Shown piece after piece: positions 8,976-16,956 of a DNA stretch of 47,693 bases. Each line of letters begins with the position of its first letter. Within the stretch, counting starts at the first letter, position 1. Made by a program: the position numbers and the translations under genes. Source of the stretch: Planctomycetota bacterium. Lineage in GTDB: Bacteria; Planctomycetota; UBA1135; GCA-002686595. The notes beneath the pieces were generated by a model. It was not told the DNA's origin. It ran no database searches and saw only the letters and a list, made by a program, of their open reading frames with translations. The stretch covers positions 1-47,693 of the forward strand of contig JAIOPM010000062.1 of assembly GCA_021413885.1 (NCBI GenBank), read 5' to 3'.

Positions 8976-10256
8976 ATGAAGCTCGTCCCCGTCCTGATCG
9001 TTCTCGGAAGCGTTGCGTCGCAGGCCTCCGCGCAGTTCGTGCAGCTGCAACCGGCGTCGCCCGGCACGACGGAGACCGGCAACGTCAACGTCAGCGGTCG
9101 CATCCAGGCCGGCGAGTTCGCGAGTTCCGCCTCGTCCACCGGACCGCTCTTGAACTTGCTGCAGAACTCTTCGGGCAACGTCGCGCAGTTCGTGGGCGCG
9201 AGCGCGAGTTCGTCGAGCGACGCGCTCTACGTCGAGAACGCCGGAGCCGGCGCGGCGCTGCGCGTGTCGGTCAAGGGCGCGACCACCGGCCGCGGGCTCT
9301 ACCTCACCAACCAGAGCGGCAAGAACACTTCACCGTTGCTCCAGTCCGCGAACTACGGCTTGGGGAAGGCGGGGATGTTCGAGACCTACGACACCTCGAA
9401 CACCAGCGCTGCGTTGAGTTCGTGGCACGGCGGCTTGGGCTCCGCGGCGTACTTCTGGACTTCGCTCGACGCGAACACCTCGCCGACCGTCGACGTCTAC
9501 CAAACGGCCAATGGTCAGGGCCTCAGGGTGAAGAAGTCCAATCCGAGTTCGTCCGGCAGCGCAGCGACGATATCGGGCAATCAGAAGGCGAGCACGCTGT
9601 ACGTCGAGCAGACCACCGGCGGCGCGGCGGGCTACTTCTTCTCGAACACCGTGGCGAACGCACAGGTGCTCACCGCCATCGCGGGAACCGGTATCGGAGA
9701 CGCGTTCCGCGCCATCGACTACGGCGGCGGCTGGGCGATGCAAGCATTCGGCCTGGAGAGCGGCGCGACCAAGTCCAACGGCGTGTACATCTCCTCGCCG
9801 ACGGGCACGACCGGGCTCTCGGTCGGCGGCGGCACGAAGAGCGCGGTGGTCGCGACGTCCCAAGGCGCGCGCCTTCTGTACTGCGAAGAAGCGACCGAGG
9901 TGTGGTTCACCGACTACGGCTCCGGCCAGGTGCAGAATGGCGTGACCGCGGTCGCGATCGATCCGTTGTTCGCCGAGACGGTCGATCTGAATCAGCCGTA
10001 CCTCGTCTTCGTGCAAGCGGAGAGCGCACAGTGCCGAGGCCTGGCGGTCGAGAACAAGCGCGCCGATTCGTTCGAAGTGGTCGAGCTCGACGGCGGCTCG
10101 TCGAACGCGCCGTTCGGTTACCGCATCGTGGCCAAGCGCCGCGGCTACGCCTCCGAGCGGATGCGTCACCTACCTGAAGCGGATCAAGACCCGAACCTCT
10201 ACCCGAAGGCCGCCGAAGCGCGCGAGACGACGGTCGGCGCCGGCCTCGGGCACTGA
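8976..10256 (+). CDS. Secreted repeat-rich beta protein of unknown function
   Basis: This 426-residue protein begins with a signal peptide (MKLVPVLIVLGSVASQASAQ), and an AGGAAA ribosome site precedes the ATG. Residues ~30-290 consist of irregular short repeats of the type ALYVENAGAGAALRV, GLYLTNQSGK and TLYVEQTTGGAAGYF, each ending in small polar residues, as in beta-helix or fibre-like surface proteins. The last ~110 residues form a separate module (VWFTDYGSGQVQNGVTAVAI, LDPLFAETVDLNQPYLVFV, APFGYRIVAKRRGY). I recall similar tails on repeat-rich extracellular proteins of other bacteria. No catalytic motif is visible. Its stop codon lies one base from palindromic element copy 3. Confidence 0.7.
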   Translation: MKLVPVLIVLGSVASQASAQFVQLQPASPGTTETGNVNVSGRIQAGEFASSASSTGPLLNLLQNSSGNVAQFVGASASSSSDALYVENAGAGAALRVSVKGATTGRGLYLTNQSGKNTSPLLQSANYGLGKAGMFETYDTSNTSAALSSWHGGLGSAAYFWTSLDANTSPTVDVYQTANGQGLRVKKSNPSSSGSAATISGNQKASTLYVEQTTGGAAGYFFSNTVANAQVLTAIAGTGIGDAFRAIDYGGGWAMQAFGLESGATKSNGVYISSPTGTTGLSVGGGTKSAVVATSQGARLLYCEEATEVWFTDYGSGQVQNGVTAVAIDPLFAETVDLNQPYLVFVQAESAQCRGLAVENKRADSFEVVELDGGSSNAPFGYRIVAKRRGYASERMRHLPEADQDPNLYPKAAEARETTVGAGLGH

Positions 10257-10257
10257 G

Positions 10258-10362
10258 CGTACGGAGCCAGCCTCGCCTCGGCCGTTTTCGATCGCCGAAG
10301 CCGTAGCAAGCGCCGATATCGAGGGCGATCGAAAACGGCCGAGGCGAGGCTGGCTCCGTACG
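10258..10362. repeat. Palindromic intergenic element, copy 3 (subtype A, complete)
   Basis: The arms form a perfect 39-bp inverted repeat (10258-10296 with 10324-10362) around a 27-base loop. It lies exactly between two convergent genes, one base after the stop at 10256 and five bases before the stop of metH (10368). No T-run follows on either strand, so it is not a textbook intrinsic terminator, but a hairpin this strong at two 3' ends could act as a two-way transcript end or mRNA-protecting structure (inference). Confidence 0.95.
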
Positions 10363-10367
10363 TTCAG

Positions 10368-13300
10368 TCAGATCGTGAAGTACTTGGCGTTCGGGTGGTG
10401 GACGACCAAGGCGCTCGTCGACTGCTCGGGCCACAGTTGGAAGTCCTCGGACATCGTGATGCCGAGCTTCTGCGCGCCGAGCAGGTCGAGCAAGATCTCC
10501 TGATCCTCGAGGCGCGGGCACGCGGGATAGCCGAACGAGAAACGCGAGCCGAGGTAGCCCTGCTTGAAGAGCTCCTTCATGTCGCGCGCGTCTTCGTTCG
10601 AGATCGCGAGCTCGCCGCGGATCTGCTTGTGGATGTATTCGGCGAGACCTTCCGCGGCTTCGACCGAGAGGCCGTGCAAGTGCAGGTAGTCCTGGTAACG
10701 ATCGGCGGCGAACCATTCGCGCGCGACGTCGCTCGAGCGTTGGCCGACGGTGACGACTTGCAACGCGACGACGTCGGGCACGCCGTCGTGGCGGAAGAAG
10801 TCGGTGATGCAGAGGCTCTTCTTCCCGTTCTGGCGCGGGAAGGCGAAACGCGCGGCGGTCTTGCCGTCGCTCTTCGGATCGAGCAACACGAGCGTGTCGC
10901 CCTCCGGCACGCAGCGCCAATATCCGTACGCCGCCTTCGGCTCGAGGATCTTCTCCTTCGCGCACTGACGCCCGAGCTCGAAGAAGATCGGACGCACGTG
11001 CTCGTCGACGAACTTCTTGTGCTCGTCGACGTTCTTGCCCTTGCGGCGATAACCCCACTGGAACTGGAAGAGCGTCGTCTCGTTGATGTACGGGAAGACC
11101 GACTGGAGCTGGATCGCTTCGACGAGGCGGGCGCCTAGGAACGGCGCGGTCGGATACGTGATGTCGCGCGGCAGCTCGCGGCGCGAGAGCGCGGGAGCCT
11201 CGACCTCCGGCGCCGGCCGCATGCCGGTCAACGCGGGCGCGGACTTCGCGATCGCACCGGCGACGCTCGCGGCGGCGGCGCCGACGGGCTCTTCGGCTTC
11301 CGCTTCGACCACCTTAGCCGCGTAGTCGCGCGGTTCGGGCCGCGGCGCGCCGGTGACGATCTTCTCGATCACCTCGAGGCCTTCGAACGCGTCCTTCGCG
11401 TAGTAGAGCGAGCCCGCGTAGATGCGCCGCAGATCGTCCTCGACGTACTTTCGCGTCAACGCCGCGCCGCCGAGGATCACCGGCGTCGAGATCTTGCGGC
11501 GGTTCATCTCCTCGAGGTTCTCGCGCATGATCACGGTGCTCTTGACGAGCAGCCCGCTCATGCCGATCGCGTCGGGCGCGTGCTCGTGCGCGATGTCGAG
11601 GATGTGCTGGATCGGTTGCTTGATGCCGAGGTTGAAGACGGTGTAGCCGTTGTTGGTGAGGATGATGTCGACGAGGTTCTTGCCGATGTCGTGCACGTCG
11701 CCGCGCACGGTTGCGAGGACCAACTTGCCGCGCGTCTCGCCGGCGTTGCGCTCCATCAACGGCTCGAGGTAGCGCACCGCGGCCTTCATCGTCTCGGCGG
11801 ACTGCAACACGAACGGCAACTGCATCTCGCCGCGTCCGAAGAGATCGCCGACCGTCGCCATGCCGGCGAGCAGGTCGACGTTGATGACGTCGAGCGGCTT
11901 CTTCGTCTTCAGCGCGAGCGCGAGATCGTCCTCGAGTCCCTTGCGTTCGCCTTCGACGATGCGCCAACGCAGACGCTCCCACAGATCTTCGGGGAGCTTG
12001 CGTTCTTTCTTCGCCGCGACGCTCGCGCCGTCGAAGAACTTCAGGAACTCCTGCAGCGGATCGTAGTCGGGCCGACGGCGATCGAAGATCAGATCCTCGG
12101 CGAGTTGGCGCGCCTTCGGATCGACGCGGTGCAGGGGCTCGATGCGCGCCGAGTGCAGGATCGCGGCGGTGAGGCCCGCTTCCTGCGCGTGGTGCAAGTA
12201 CACCGAGTTGAGGACGTGACGCGCGGCCGCGTTGAGGCCGAACGAGATGTTGGAGAGACCGAGCAGGAGCCCGACGCCCGGCAACTCCTGCCGCACGCGC
12301 CGAATGCCTTCGAGCGTCTCGAGGCCGAGCTTGCGATCGTCTTCGTTGCCCGTGCAGATCGTGAACGTCAGCACGTCGAAGAGCAGGTCCTCGGGGCGCA
12401 ACTTGAAGTCGTTGACGCAGATGTCGTAGATGCGCTTCGCGATGCGCACTTTCTCGTCCGCGGTCTTCGCCATGCCGTCTTCGTCGATCGTCAGGCAGAT
12501 GACGGCGGCGCCGAACTCCTTGGCGAGCGGAAGCACGCGTTCGCAGCGTTCGAGCCCGTCCTCGAGGTTGATCGAATTGATGATGCAGCGTCCGCCGCAG
12601 AGCTTGAGCGCTGCTTCGAGGACGTTCGCCTCGGTCGAGTCGATCATCAGCGGCACGGGCACTTCGGTGCGATAGCGCAGCACCGCCTTGGTCATGTCCG
12701 CGACCTCGTCGCGACCGACGTACGCGCAGCACAGGTCGAGGACGTGGCTGCCGTCGCGCGCTTGCTCGCGACCCATCTCGACCATCGCGTCGGCGTTGCC
12801 GAGCAGCATCTGTTCGCGGAACGCCTTCGAGCCGTTCGCGTTCGAACGCTCGCCGACGTAGAGCACCGAGTTGTCCTGCACGAGCGGCACGGCCGAGTAG
12901 ATGCTCGAGACCTGCGCGGCGTGGACGACCGTGCGCTCCTTCGGCTTGCGCACTCCGATTGCGCGCGCGACCGCCGCGATGTGCTCGGGCGTCGTGCCGC
13001 AGCAACCGCCGACCAACGACACTCCGTCTTCTTCGACGAAGCGCAACAGCCAATCGGCGAGTTCCTCCGGCGTCAGCGGATAGAACGGCTGGCCGTCGAC
13101 GAGCTGCGGCAAACCTGCGTTCGGATAGACGGCGATCGGACGCGTCGACGTCTGGCCGAGCAGGCGCACGTGCTCGCCCATCTCGCGCGGACCGGTCGCG
13201 CAGTTGATCGCGAGCATGTCGATGTCGTACGGATCGAGCAACGTGATCGCCGCCGCCATCTCGGTGCCGACGAGCATCGTGCCGGTCACTTCCATCGTCA

Positions 13301-13874
13301 CGCTGACGATGATCGGGAGGTCGACGTTCTTCTCCTTGCGCGCGAGGAAGACGCCCGCGAGCGCGGCTTTGATCTGCAGCGGATCCTGGCACGTCTCGAC
13401 GAGGAAGCCGTCGACGCCGCCGTCGATCAGACCGCGCGCTTGCTCGGCGTACGAGCGCTTGAGCGTGTCGTAGTCGGTGTGGCCGAGCGTCGGCAACTTG
13501 GTGCCCGGTCCCATCGACCCGAGCACGAAGCGCGGCTTCTCCGCGGTCGAATACTTGTCGCACGCAGCTTTCGCGAGCCGCGCCGCCGCCGCGTTGATCT
13601 CGTGCGTGCGTTCGGTCAGACCGAACTCGCCGAGCGTCAGCATGCTGCCGCCGAACGTGTTGGTCTCGACGATGTCCGCGCCGGCGGCGAGATAGCGTTC
13701 GTGGATCGCTTGGATCACGTCGGGCCGCGAGACCGAGATGATCTCGGAGCAGTTCTCGAGGCCGAGCCAATCGCGCTCGAGCTCGAGGTTCGCGGCGTGG
13801 ATCTGGGTTCCCATCGCGCCGTCGAGGACGAGCACGCGTTGGCGGAGAGCTTCGCGGAAAGTGGTGTGCGTCAT
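10368..13874 (-). CDS. metH: Cobalamin-dependent methionine synthase
   Basis: This 1168-residue four-module enzyme transfers a methyl group from methyltetrahydrofolate through cobalamin to homocysteine. The homocysteine domain has the zinc cysteines C225 (INCATG) and C291/C292 (GGCCGTTPEH). The pterin-binding domain follows at about 335-620 (GERSNANGSK, INSINLEDG). The B12 domain holds the cobalt-ligand motif DVHDIG (726-731). The C-terminal reactivation domain contains RFSFGYPACP and ends ALVVHHPNAKYFTI, as is usual. Length and order are complete. The gene starts 9 bases after the SahR-like regulator stop and so is probably co-transcribed from the palindrome-bearing promoter. The upstream spacer has no clear ribosome site. 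A palindromic element abuts its stop. Confidence 0.97.
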   Translation of the reverse strand: MTHTTFREALRQRVLVLDGAMGTQIHAANLELERDWLGLENCSEIISVSRPDVIQAIHERYLAAGADIVETNTFGGSMLTLGEFGLTERTHEINAAAARLAKAACDKYSTAEKPRFVLGSMGPGTKLPTLGHTDYDTLKRSYAEQARGLIDGGVDGFLVETCQDPLQIKAALAGVFLARKEKNVDLPIIVSVTMEVTGTMLVGTEMAAAITLLDPYDIDMLAINCATGPREMGEHVRLLGQTSTRPIAVYPNAGLPQLVDGQPFYPLTPEELADWLLRFVEEDGVSLVGGCCGTTPEHIAAVARAIGVRKPKERTVVHAAQVSSIYSAVPLVQDNSVLYVGERSNANGSKAFREQMLLGNADAMVEMGREQARDGSHVLDLCCAYVGRDEVADMTKAVLRYRTEVPVPLMIDSTEANVLEAALKLCGGRCIINSINLEDGLERCERVLPLAKEFGAAVICLTIDEDGMAKTADEKVRIAKRIYDICVNDFKLRPEDLLFDVLTFTICTGNEDDRKLGLETLEGIRRVRQELPGVGLLLGLSNISFGLNAAARHVLNSVYLHHAQEAGLTAAILHSARIEPLHRVDPKARQLAEDLIFDRRRPDYDPLQEFLKFFDGASVAAKKERKLPEDLWERLRWRIVEGERKGLEDDLALALKTKKPLDVINVDLLAGMATVGDLFGRGEMQLPFVLQSAETMKAAVRYLEPLMERNAGETRGKLVLATVRGDVHDIGKNLVDIILTNNGYTVFNLGIKQPIQHILDIAHEHAPDAIGMSGLLVKSTVIMRENLEEMNRRKISTPVILGGAALTRKYVEDDLRRIYAGSLYYAKDAFEGLEVIEKIVTGAPRPEPRDYAAKVVEAEAEEPVGAAAASVAGAIAKSAPALTGMRPAPEVEAPALSRRELPRDITYPTAPFLGARLVEAIQLQSVFPYINETTLFQFQWGYRRKGKNVDEHKKFVDEHVRPIFFELGRQCAKEKILEPKAAYGYWRCVPEGDTLVLLDPKSDGKTAARFAFPRQNGKKSLCITDFFRHDGVPDVVALQVVTVGQRSSDVAREWFAADRYQDYLHLHGLSVEAAEGLAEYIHKQIRGELAISNEDARDMKELFKQGYLGSRFSFGYPACPRLEDQEILLDLLGAQKLGITMSEDFQLWPEQSTSALVVHHPNAKYFTI

Positions 13875-13883
13875 GGTGGAGGA

Positions 13884-14819
13884 TCAGGCGGCGCGCGTCG
13901 CAGTCGCGACGAGCGTCATGAAGTGCGGCGGTTCCGGATCGCGCGCCGCGCGTTGGATCGAAACGTGGTCGAAGCCGGCGTCGGTGATCAACGCGGCGAG
14001 CTCGGATTCGGTGAAGCCGAGGTGAACGTGCTCGAGTTTCTCTCGCACCCAATCCTCGCCGTGCGCGAGCAGATCGATCACGAGGACGCGTCCGCCGCGG
14101 ACGAGCACGCGCCGCGCTTCGCGCAGGGCGCGCGCCGGTTCGCTCGCGTGGTGCAGAGCTTGGCTCAACACGACGACGTCGTGCGAGCGATCCTCGAGCG
14201 GGAGTTCCTCGATGTCGGCCTCGACGGTGACGATGTTCTCGAAGCCCTTCGCGCGAGCGCGTTGCCGGAGTTGATCGAGCATCCGCGCCGAGATGTCGAC
14301 GGCGGTGACGCGCTCGGCGATCTCAGCGAGCATCAACGTCAACAAGCCGTCGCCGATGCCGAGGTCGGCGTAGCGCGCTCGCGGCGCGAACTGGAGCAGC
14401 GAACGCGCGAGGCCTTCCCACGTGCGGCCGGGGAGCGTTTGCTCGCCGAAGCTCGCCGCGACGCGGTCGAAGTACGCGCGCTTCTTCGCGATCCGCGCGT
14501 CGCGTACCACCGCGAGCCCGGCGAGATCGGCGACGAATTCGGCGCTGCCCTTCGAGCCCTCGATCACCGTCTGCAGCAACTTCGCCGACGGTCCCGGCGC
14601 GATCGAATAGAAGGTGTGGCGTCCGGCGCGGCGGTCGGCGACCAGACCGACTTCCTTGAGCAGGTTGAGGTGCGTCGACACCCGGCTCTGCCCCATGTTC
14701 AGGATCTCCATCAGGTCGCTGCCGGTCAGCTCCTCCTGGCCGAGCAGGTGGAGGATCCGCAGGCGCGACTCGTCGGCGAGGGCCTTGAGCACGCGCGACG
14801 CTCCGGAGGGACCGATCAT
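13884..14819 (-). CDS. ArsR-family regulator fused to a SAM-methyltransferase-like domain (SahR-like)
   Basis: Residues 8-80 of this 311-residue protein form an ArsR winged helix (LADESRLRILHLLGQEELTG, MGQSRVSTHLNLL, RRAGRHTFYS). From about 115 to the end is a class I methyltransferase fold with motif I ADLGIGDG (151-158), then VTAVDIS and RVLVRGGRVLVIDLL. SahR regulators of the methionine cycle, known from Proteobacteria, have this architecture and sense S-adenosylhomocysteine. Here metH follows 9 bases downstream, which supports that role; SahR-like is inferred from architecture and context. A perfect 16-bp palindrome four bases before the ATG is the likely operator, giving autoregulation of the two-gene unit. 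A small-molecule methyltransferase activity cannot be ruled out. Confidence 0.87.
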   Translation of the reverse strand: MIGPSGASRVLKALADESRLRILHLLGQEELTGSDLMEILNMGQSRVSTHLNLLKEVGLVADRRAGRHTFYSIAPGPSAKLLQTVIEGSKGSAEFVADLAGLAVVRDARIAKKRAYFDRVAASFGEQTLPGRTWEGLARSLLQFAPRARYADLGIGDGLLTLMLAEIAERVTAVDISARMLDQLRQRARAKGFENIVTVEADIEELPLEDRSHDVVVLSQALHHASEPARALREARRVLVRGGRVLVIDLLAHGEDWVREKLEHVHLGFTESELAALITDAGFDHVSIQRAARDPEPPHFMTLVATATRAA

Positions 14820-14822
14820 GGA

Positions 14823-14838
14823 ATCAGGATATCCTGAT
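14823..14838. promoter_or_regulatory. 16-bp perfect palindrome, likely operator of the SahR-like regulator and metH
   Basis: ATCAGGAT-ATCCTGAT is self-complementary over 16 bases and lies four bases before the start codon at 14819. On the minus strand the hexamer TATCCT within it sits at -12 to -7 relative to the ATG, which is where a -10 box would be if the transcript is leaderless. A bound repressor would then cover the promoter. Binding by the neighbouring ArsR-type protein is inferred. Confidence 0.7.
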
Positions 14839-14920
14839 CGGTCGATGCGTGCCGTTGTCTTGGGCCCTGAATCCGCCCGGGCGGGTCTCGCGGCGGCCTC
14901 GAGTCCGCTTGGAAGCGTCC

Positions 14921-16870
14921 TCAACCGGTTCGCGCGATGTCGCGTTGGGTCCGCGCCTCGCGGCCCCAGCGCTCGCACGTCCCGATCAAGGCCAGCCTGT
15001 CGATCGGCTTGCTGAGGAAGTCGTCGCAGCCCGCGTCGAGGCACCGGTGGCGGTCGCCGGCCATGTTGTGGGCGGTCAGCGCGATGACGGGGACGCGGCA
15101 GCCGTTCTTGCGCAGCAGGCGCGTGGCGGCGTAGCCGTCGAGCTCGGGCATCTGCATGTCCATCAGGACGACGTCGAACGGCGTCGAGTTCGGCGCGGCG
15201 GGCGTCGGCTCGACGGGCTCGAGCGCGGCGACCGCCTTGCGCCCGTCGTCGACGATCGCGACCACGGCGCCCGCGCGCCGCAGGTGGAGCGACACCAAGC
15301 GTTGGTTGTCGCGTCCGTCCTCGGCGAGCAGGATTCGCAAGCCTTCGAGCCGGCACGCGGAGTGCGTGTCGGGCACCGCCGCGATCAGACTCGGCGCGGT
15401 CGTCGGACCCTCGCCCGGCCGCCACGTCTCGAGGTTCGCGAGCGGTCCGAGCGCGAGCGTCAACGTGAAGACGCTGCCTTCGCCCGCTCGACTGGTCGCG
15501 GTCAGCTCGCCGCCGATCAATTCGGCGAGCCGCTTCGAGATCGTGAGCCCGAGCCCGGTGCCGCCGAAGCGCCGCGACATCGTCTCGTCCGCTTGCGCGA
15601 ACGGTCGGAAGACGCGCGCGACTTGTTCTTCGGTCATGCCGATGCCGGTGTCTTCGACCGCGAAGACCAAGCGCGCGTCGTTCGCGTCGGCAACGTCGAG
15701 GCGCACGCGCAAGGTGATGCCGCCGCGCTCGGTGAACTTGATCGCGTTGCCGATCAGGTTGATGACGATCTGACGCAGGCGCAGCGGATCGCTGGTGATC
15801 CGGCGCGGGATCGGCGTCGCGTAGATGCGCTCGAGCGTGATGCCTTTGGCCTTCGCGCGGACGCGCATCGACGAAAGCACCTCTTCGACGACCTGCGCGG
15901 GCTCGACGGAGAGCCGCTCGACCGTCATCGCGCCGGCCTCGATCTTCGAGACGTCGAGGATGTCGTTGATGATCGCGAGCAGGTGCTCGCCGTTGCGCGC
16001 GATCGTCTCGACCGCGGTCGCGCGGTCGATCTCGTGCGAGCCGTCGACGTGTTGCTCGCGCAGCAGATCCGCGTAGCCGAGGATCGCCGTCAGCGGTGTG
16101 CGCAGCTCGTGGCTCATGTTGGCGACGAACTGGCTCTTCGCCTGGTTCGCCGCGTCGGCGGCCTGCGAACGTTCGCGGATGCGAGCGAGCTCCGCGCGTG
16201 AACGTTCGTCGCGCGCGCCGCGAGCGAACACGATCCACGCGATCGACGCGACGACGGTCAGTCCGAGCGACAGGATCGCGAGCAACGCGAGCCGCTGCTC
16301 GGTCGCCGTGTTCTCGCGGACGATGAAATCGATCAGCGCCTGTTGCGCGCGTTGATTGCCCGACGCGTAGAGCGCCTTGTCCGCCGCGTACGCCGGACCG
16401 TCGAGCACCGCACGTGCTTCGTCGGCGTGCCCCGCTTCGACCAGCTCGAACGCGCGCGTCTCCACGTCGACGAGCCGCAGATTCGCTTCGTCGGTGTCGG
16501 CGCCGAGCTCCTGATCGAAGAGCGCGGGCGCGACCTCGCGCAACTCCTTGATCGCCGCGTCGAGCGAACGCACGTGCGCGTCGTAGCGGCGGCGCCAACG
16601 CGGCTCGCTCGTCGCCGCGCACATGTTGGCGGACATCGTCAACACTTCGTCGAGGTAACGAATCTCCGCGGTCAGCGCGTGCACGCGTCGTTCGCGCGTC
16701 GCGAGATCGCCGATGCGCTGGTACGCGAGGTGCATCGTCAGACCCGCGCTCAAGCCGAGCAGGATCGACGCGCAGAGCGCGGTGAAGAGCGCGAGGCTGG
16801 TGCGCAGGAGTCGGCGGCTGCCGGACTCGGATACGCTCGCTCGCTGGGAGTCGGAAGGGGGAGATTCCAC
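14921..16870 (-). CDS. Hybrid sensor histidine kinase/response regulator
   Basis: This 649-residue inner-membrane kinase has a first membrane segment at ~24-48, a helical periplasmic sensor region (~50-190), a second membrane segment (~194-217), the H-box MSHELRTPL with His254, N-box NLIGNAIKFT (371-380), G1 EDTGIGM and G2 GGTGLGL. A C-terminal receiver domain has phosphoacceptor Asp571 in DVVLMDMQMPELDGY and the conserved Lys in LSKPID. All catalytic residues are present. The start is GTG at 16870. No separate output protein is next to it, so phosphotransfer must go elsewhere. The signal is unknown. It is co-directional with the ArsR-type regulator 101 bases downstream; a 12-bp GC palindrome (14873-14884) lies in the gap. 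Confidence 0.92.
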   Translation of the reverse strand: MESPPSDSQRASVSESGSRRLLRTSLALFTALCASILLGLSAGLTMHLAYQRIGDLATRERRVHALTAEIRYLDEVLTMSANMCAATSEPRWRRRYDAHVRSLDAAIKELREVAPALFDQELGADTDEANLRLVDVETRAFELVEAGHADEARAVLDGPAYAADKALYASGNQRAQQALIDFIVRENTATEQRLALLAILSLGLTVVASIAWIVFARGARDERSRAELARIRERSQAADAANQAKSQFVANMSHELRTPLTAILGYADLLREQHVDGSHEIDRATAVETIARNGEHLLAIINDILDVSKIEAGAMTVERLSVEPAQVVEEVLSSMRVRAKAKGITLERIYATPIPRRITSDPLRLRQIVINLIGNAIKFTERGGITLRVRLDVADANDARLVFAVEDTGIGMTEEQVARVFRPFAQADETMSRRFGGTGLGLTISKRLAELIGGELTATSRAGEGSVFTLTLALGPLANLETWRPGEGPTTAPSLIAAVPDTHSACRLEGLRILLAEDGRDNQRLVSLHLRRAGAVVAIVDDGRKAVAALEPVEPTPAAPNSTPFDVVLMDMQMPELDGYAATRLLRKNGCRVPVIALTAHNMAGDRHRCLDAGCDDFLSKPIDRLALIGTCERWGREARTQRDIARTG

Positions 16871-16956
16871 TCGGGGCCCGGGGAAAAGGCTGCGTGCCTA
16901 TCGTCCGCGGCGGCGGAACGGGTTGACGGGATTCGGCCCGTCGAACCAAAGCGATC

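Noticed and set aside
10258..10362. Copy 3 as a classical Rho-independent terminator
   Set aside because: No run of T follows the hairpin on either strand. A role at transcript ends is possible, but it does not meet the usual pattern.
11580..14837. Very long plus-strand reading opposite metH and the regulator gene
   Set aside because: It is antisense to well-conserved coding sequence and consists of low-complexity Arg/Ala/Asp/Glu sequence without motifs. It is a shadow caused by high third-position GC.
14820..14920. Cobalamin or SAM riboswitch for the metH unit
   Set aside because: The gap to the histidine kinase gene is 101 bases, without the conserved B12-box or SAM motifs. The palindrome at the start codon explains regulation better.
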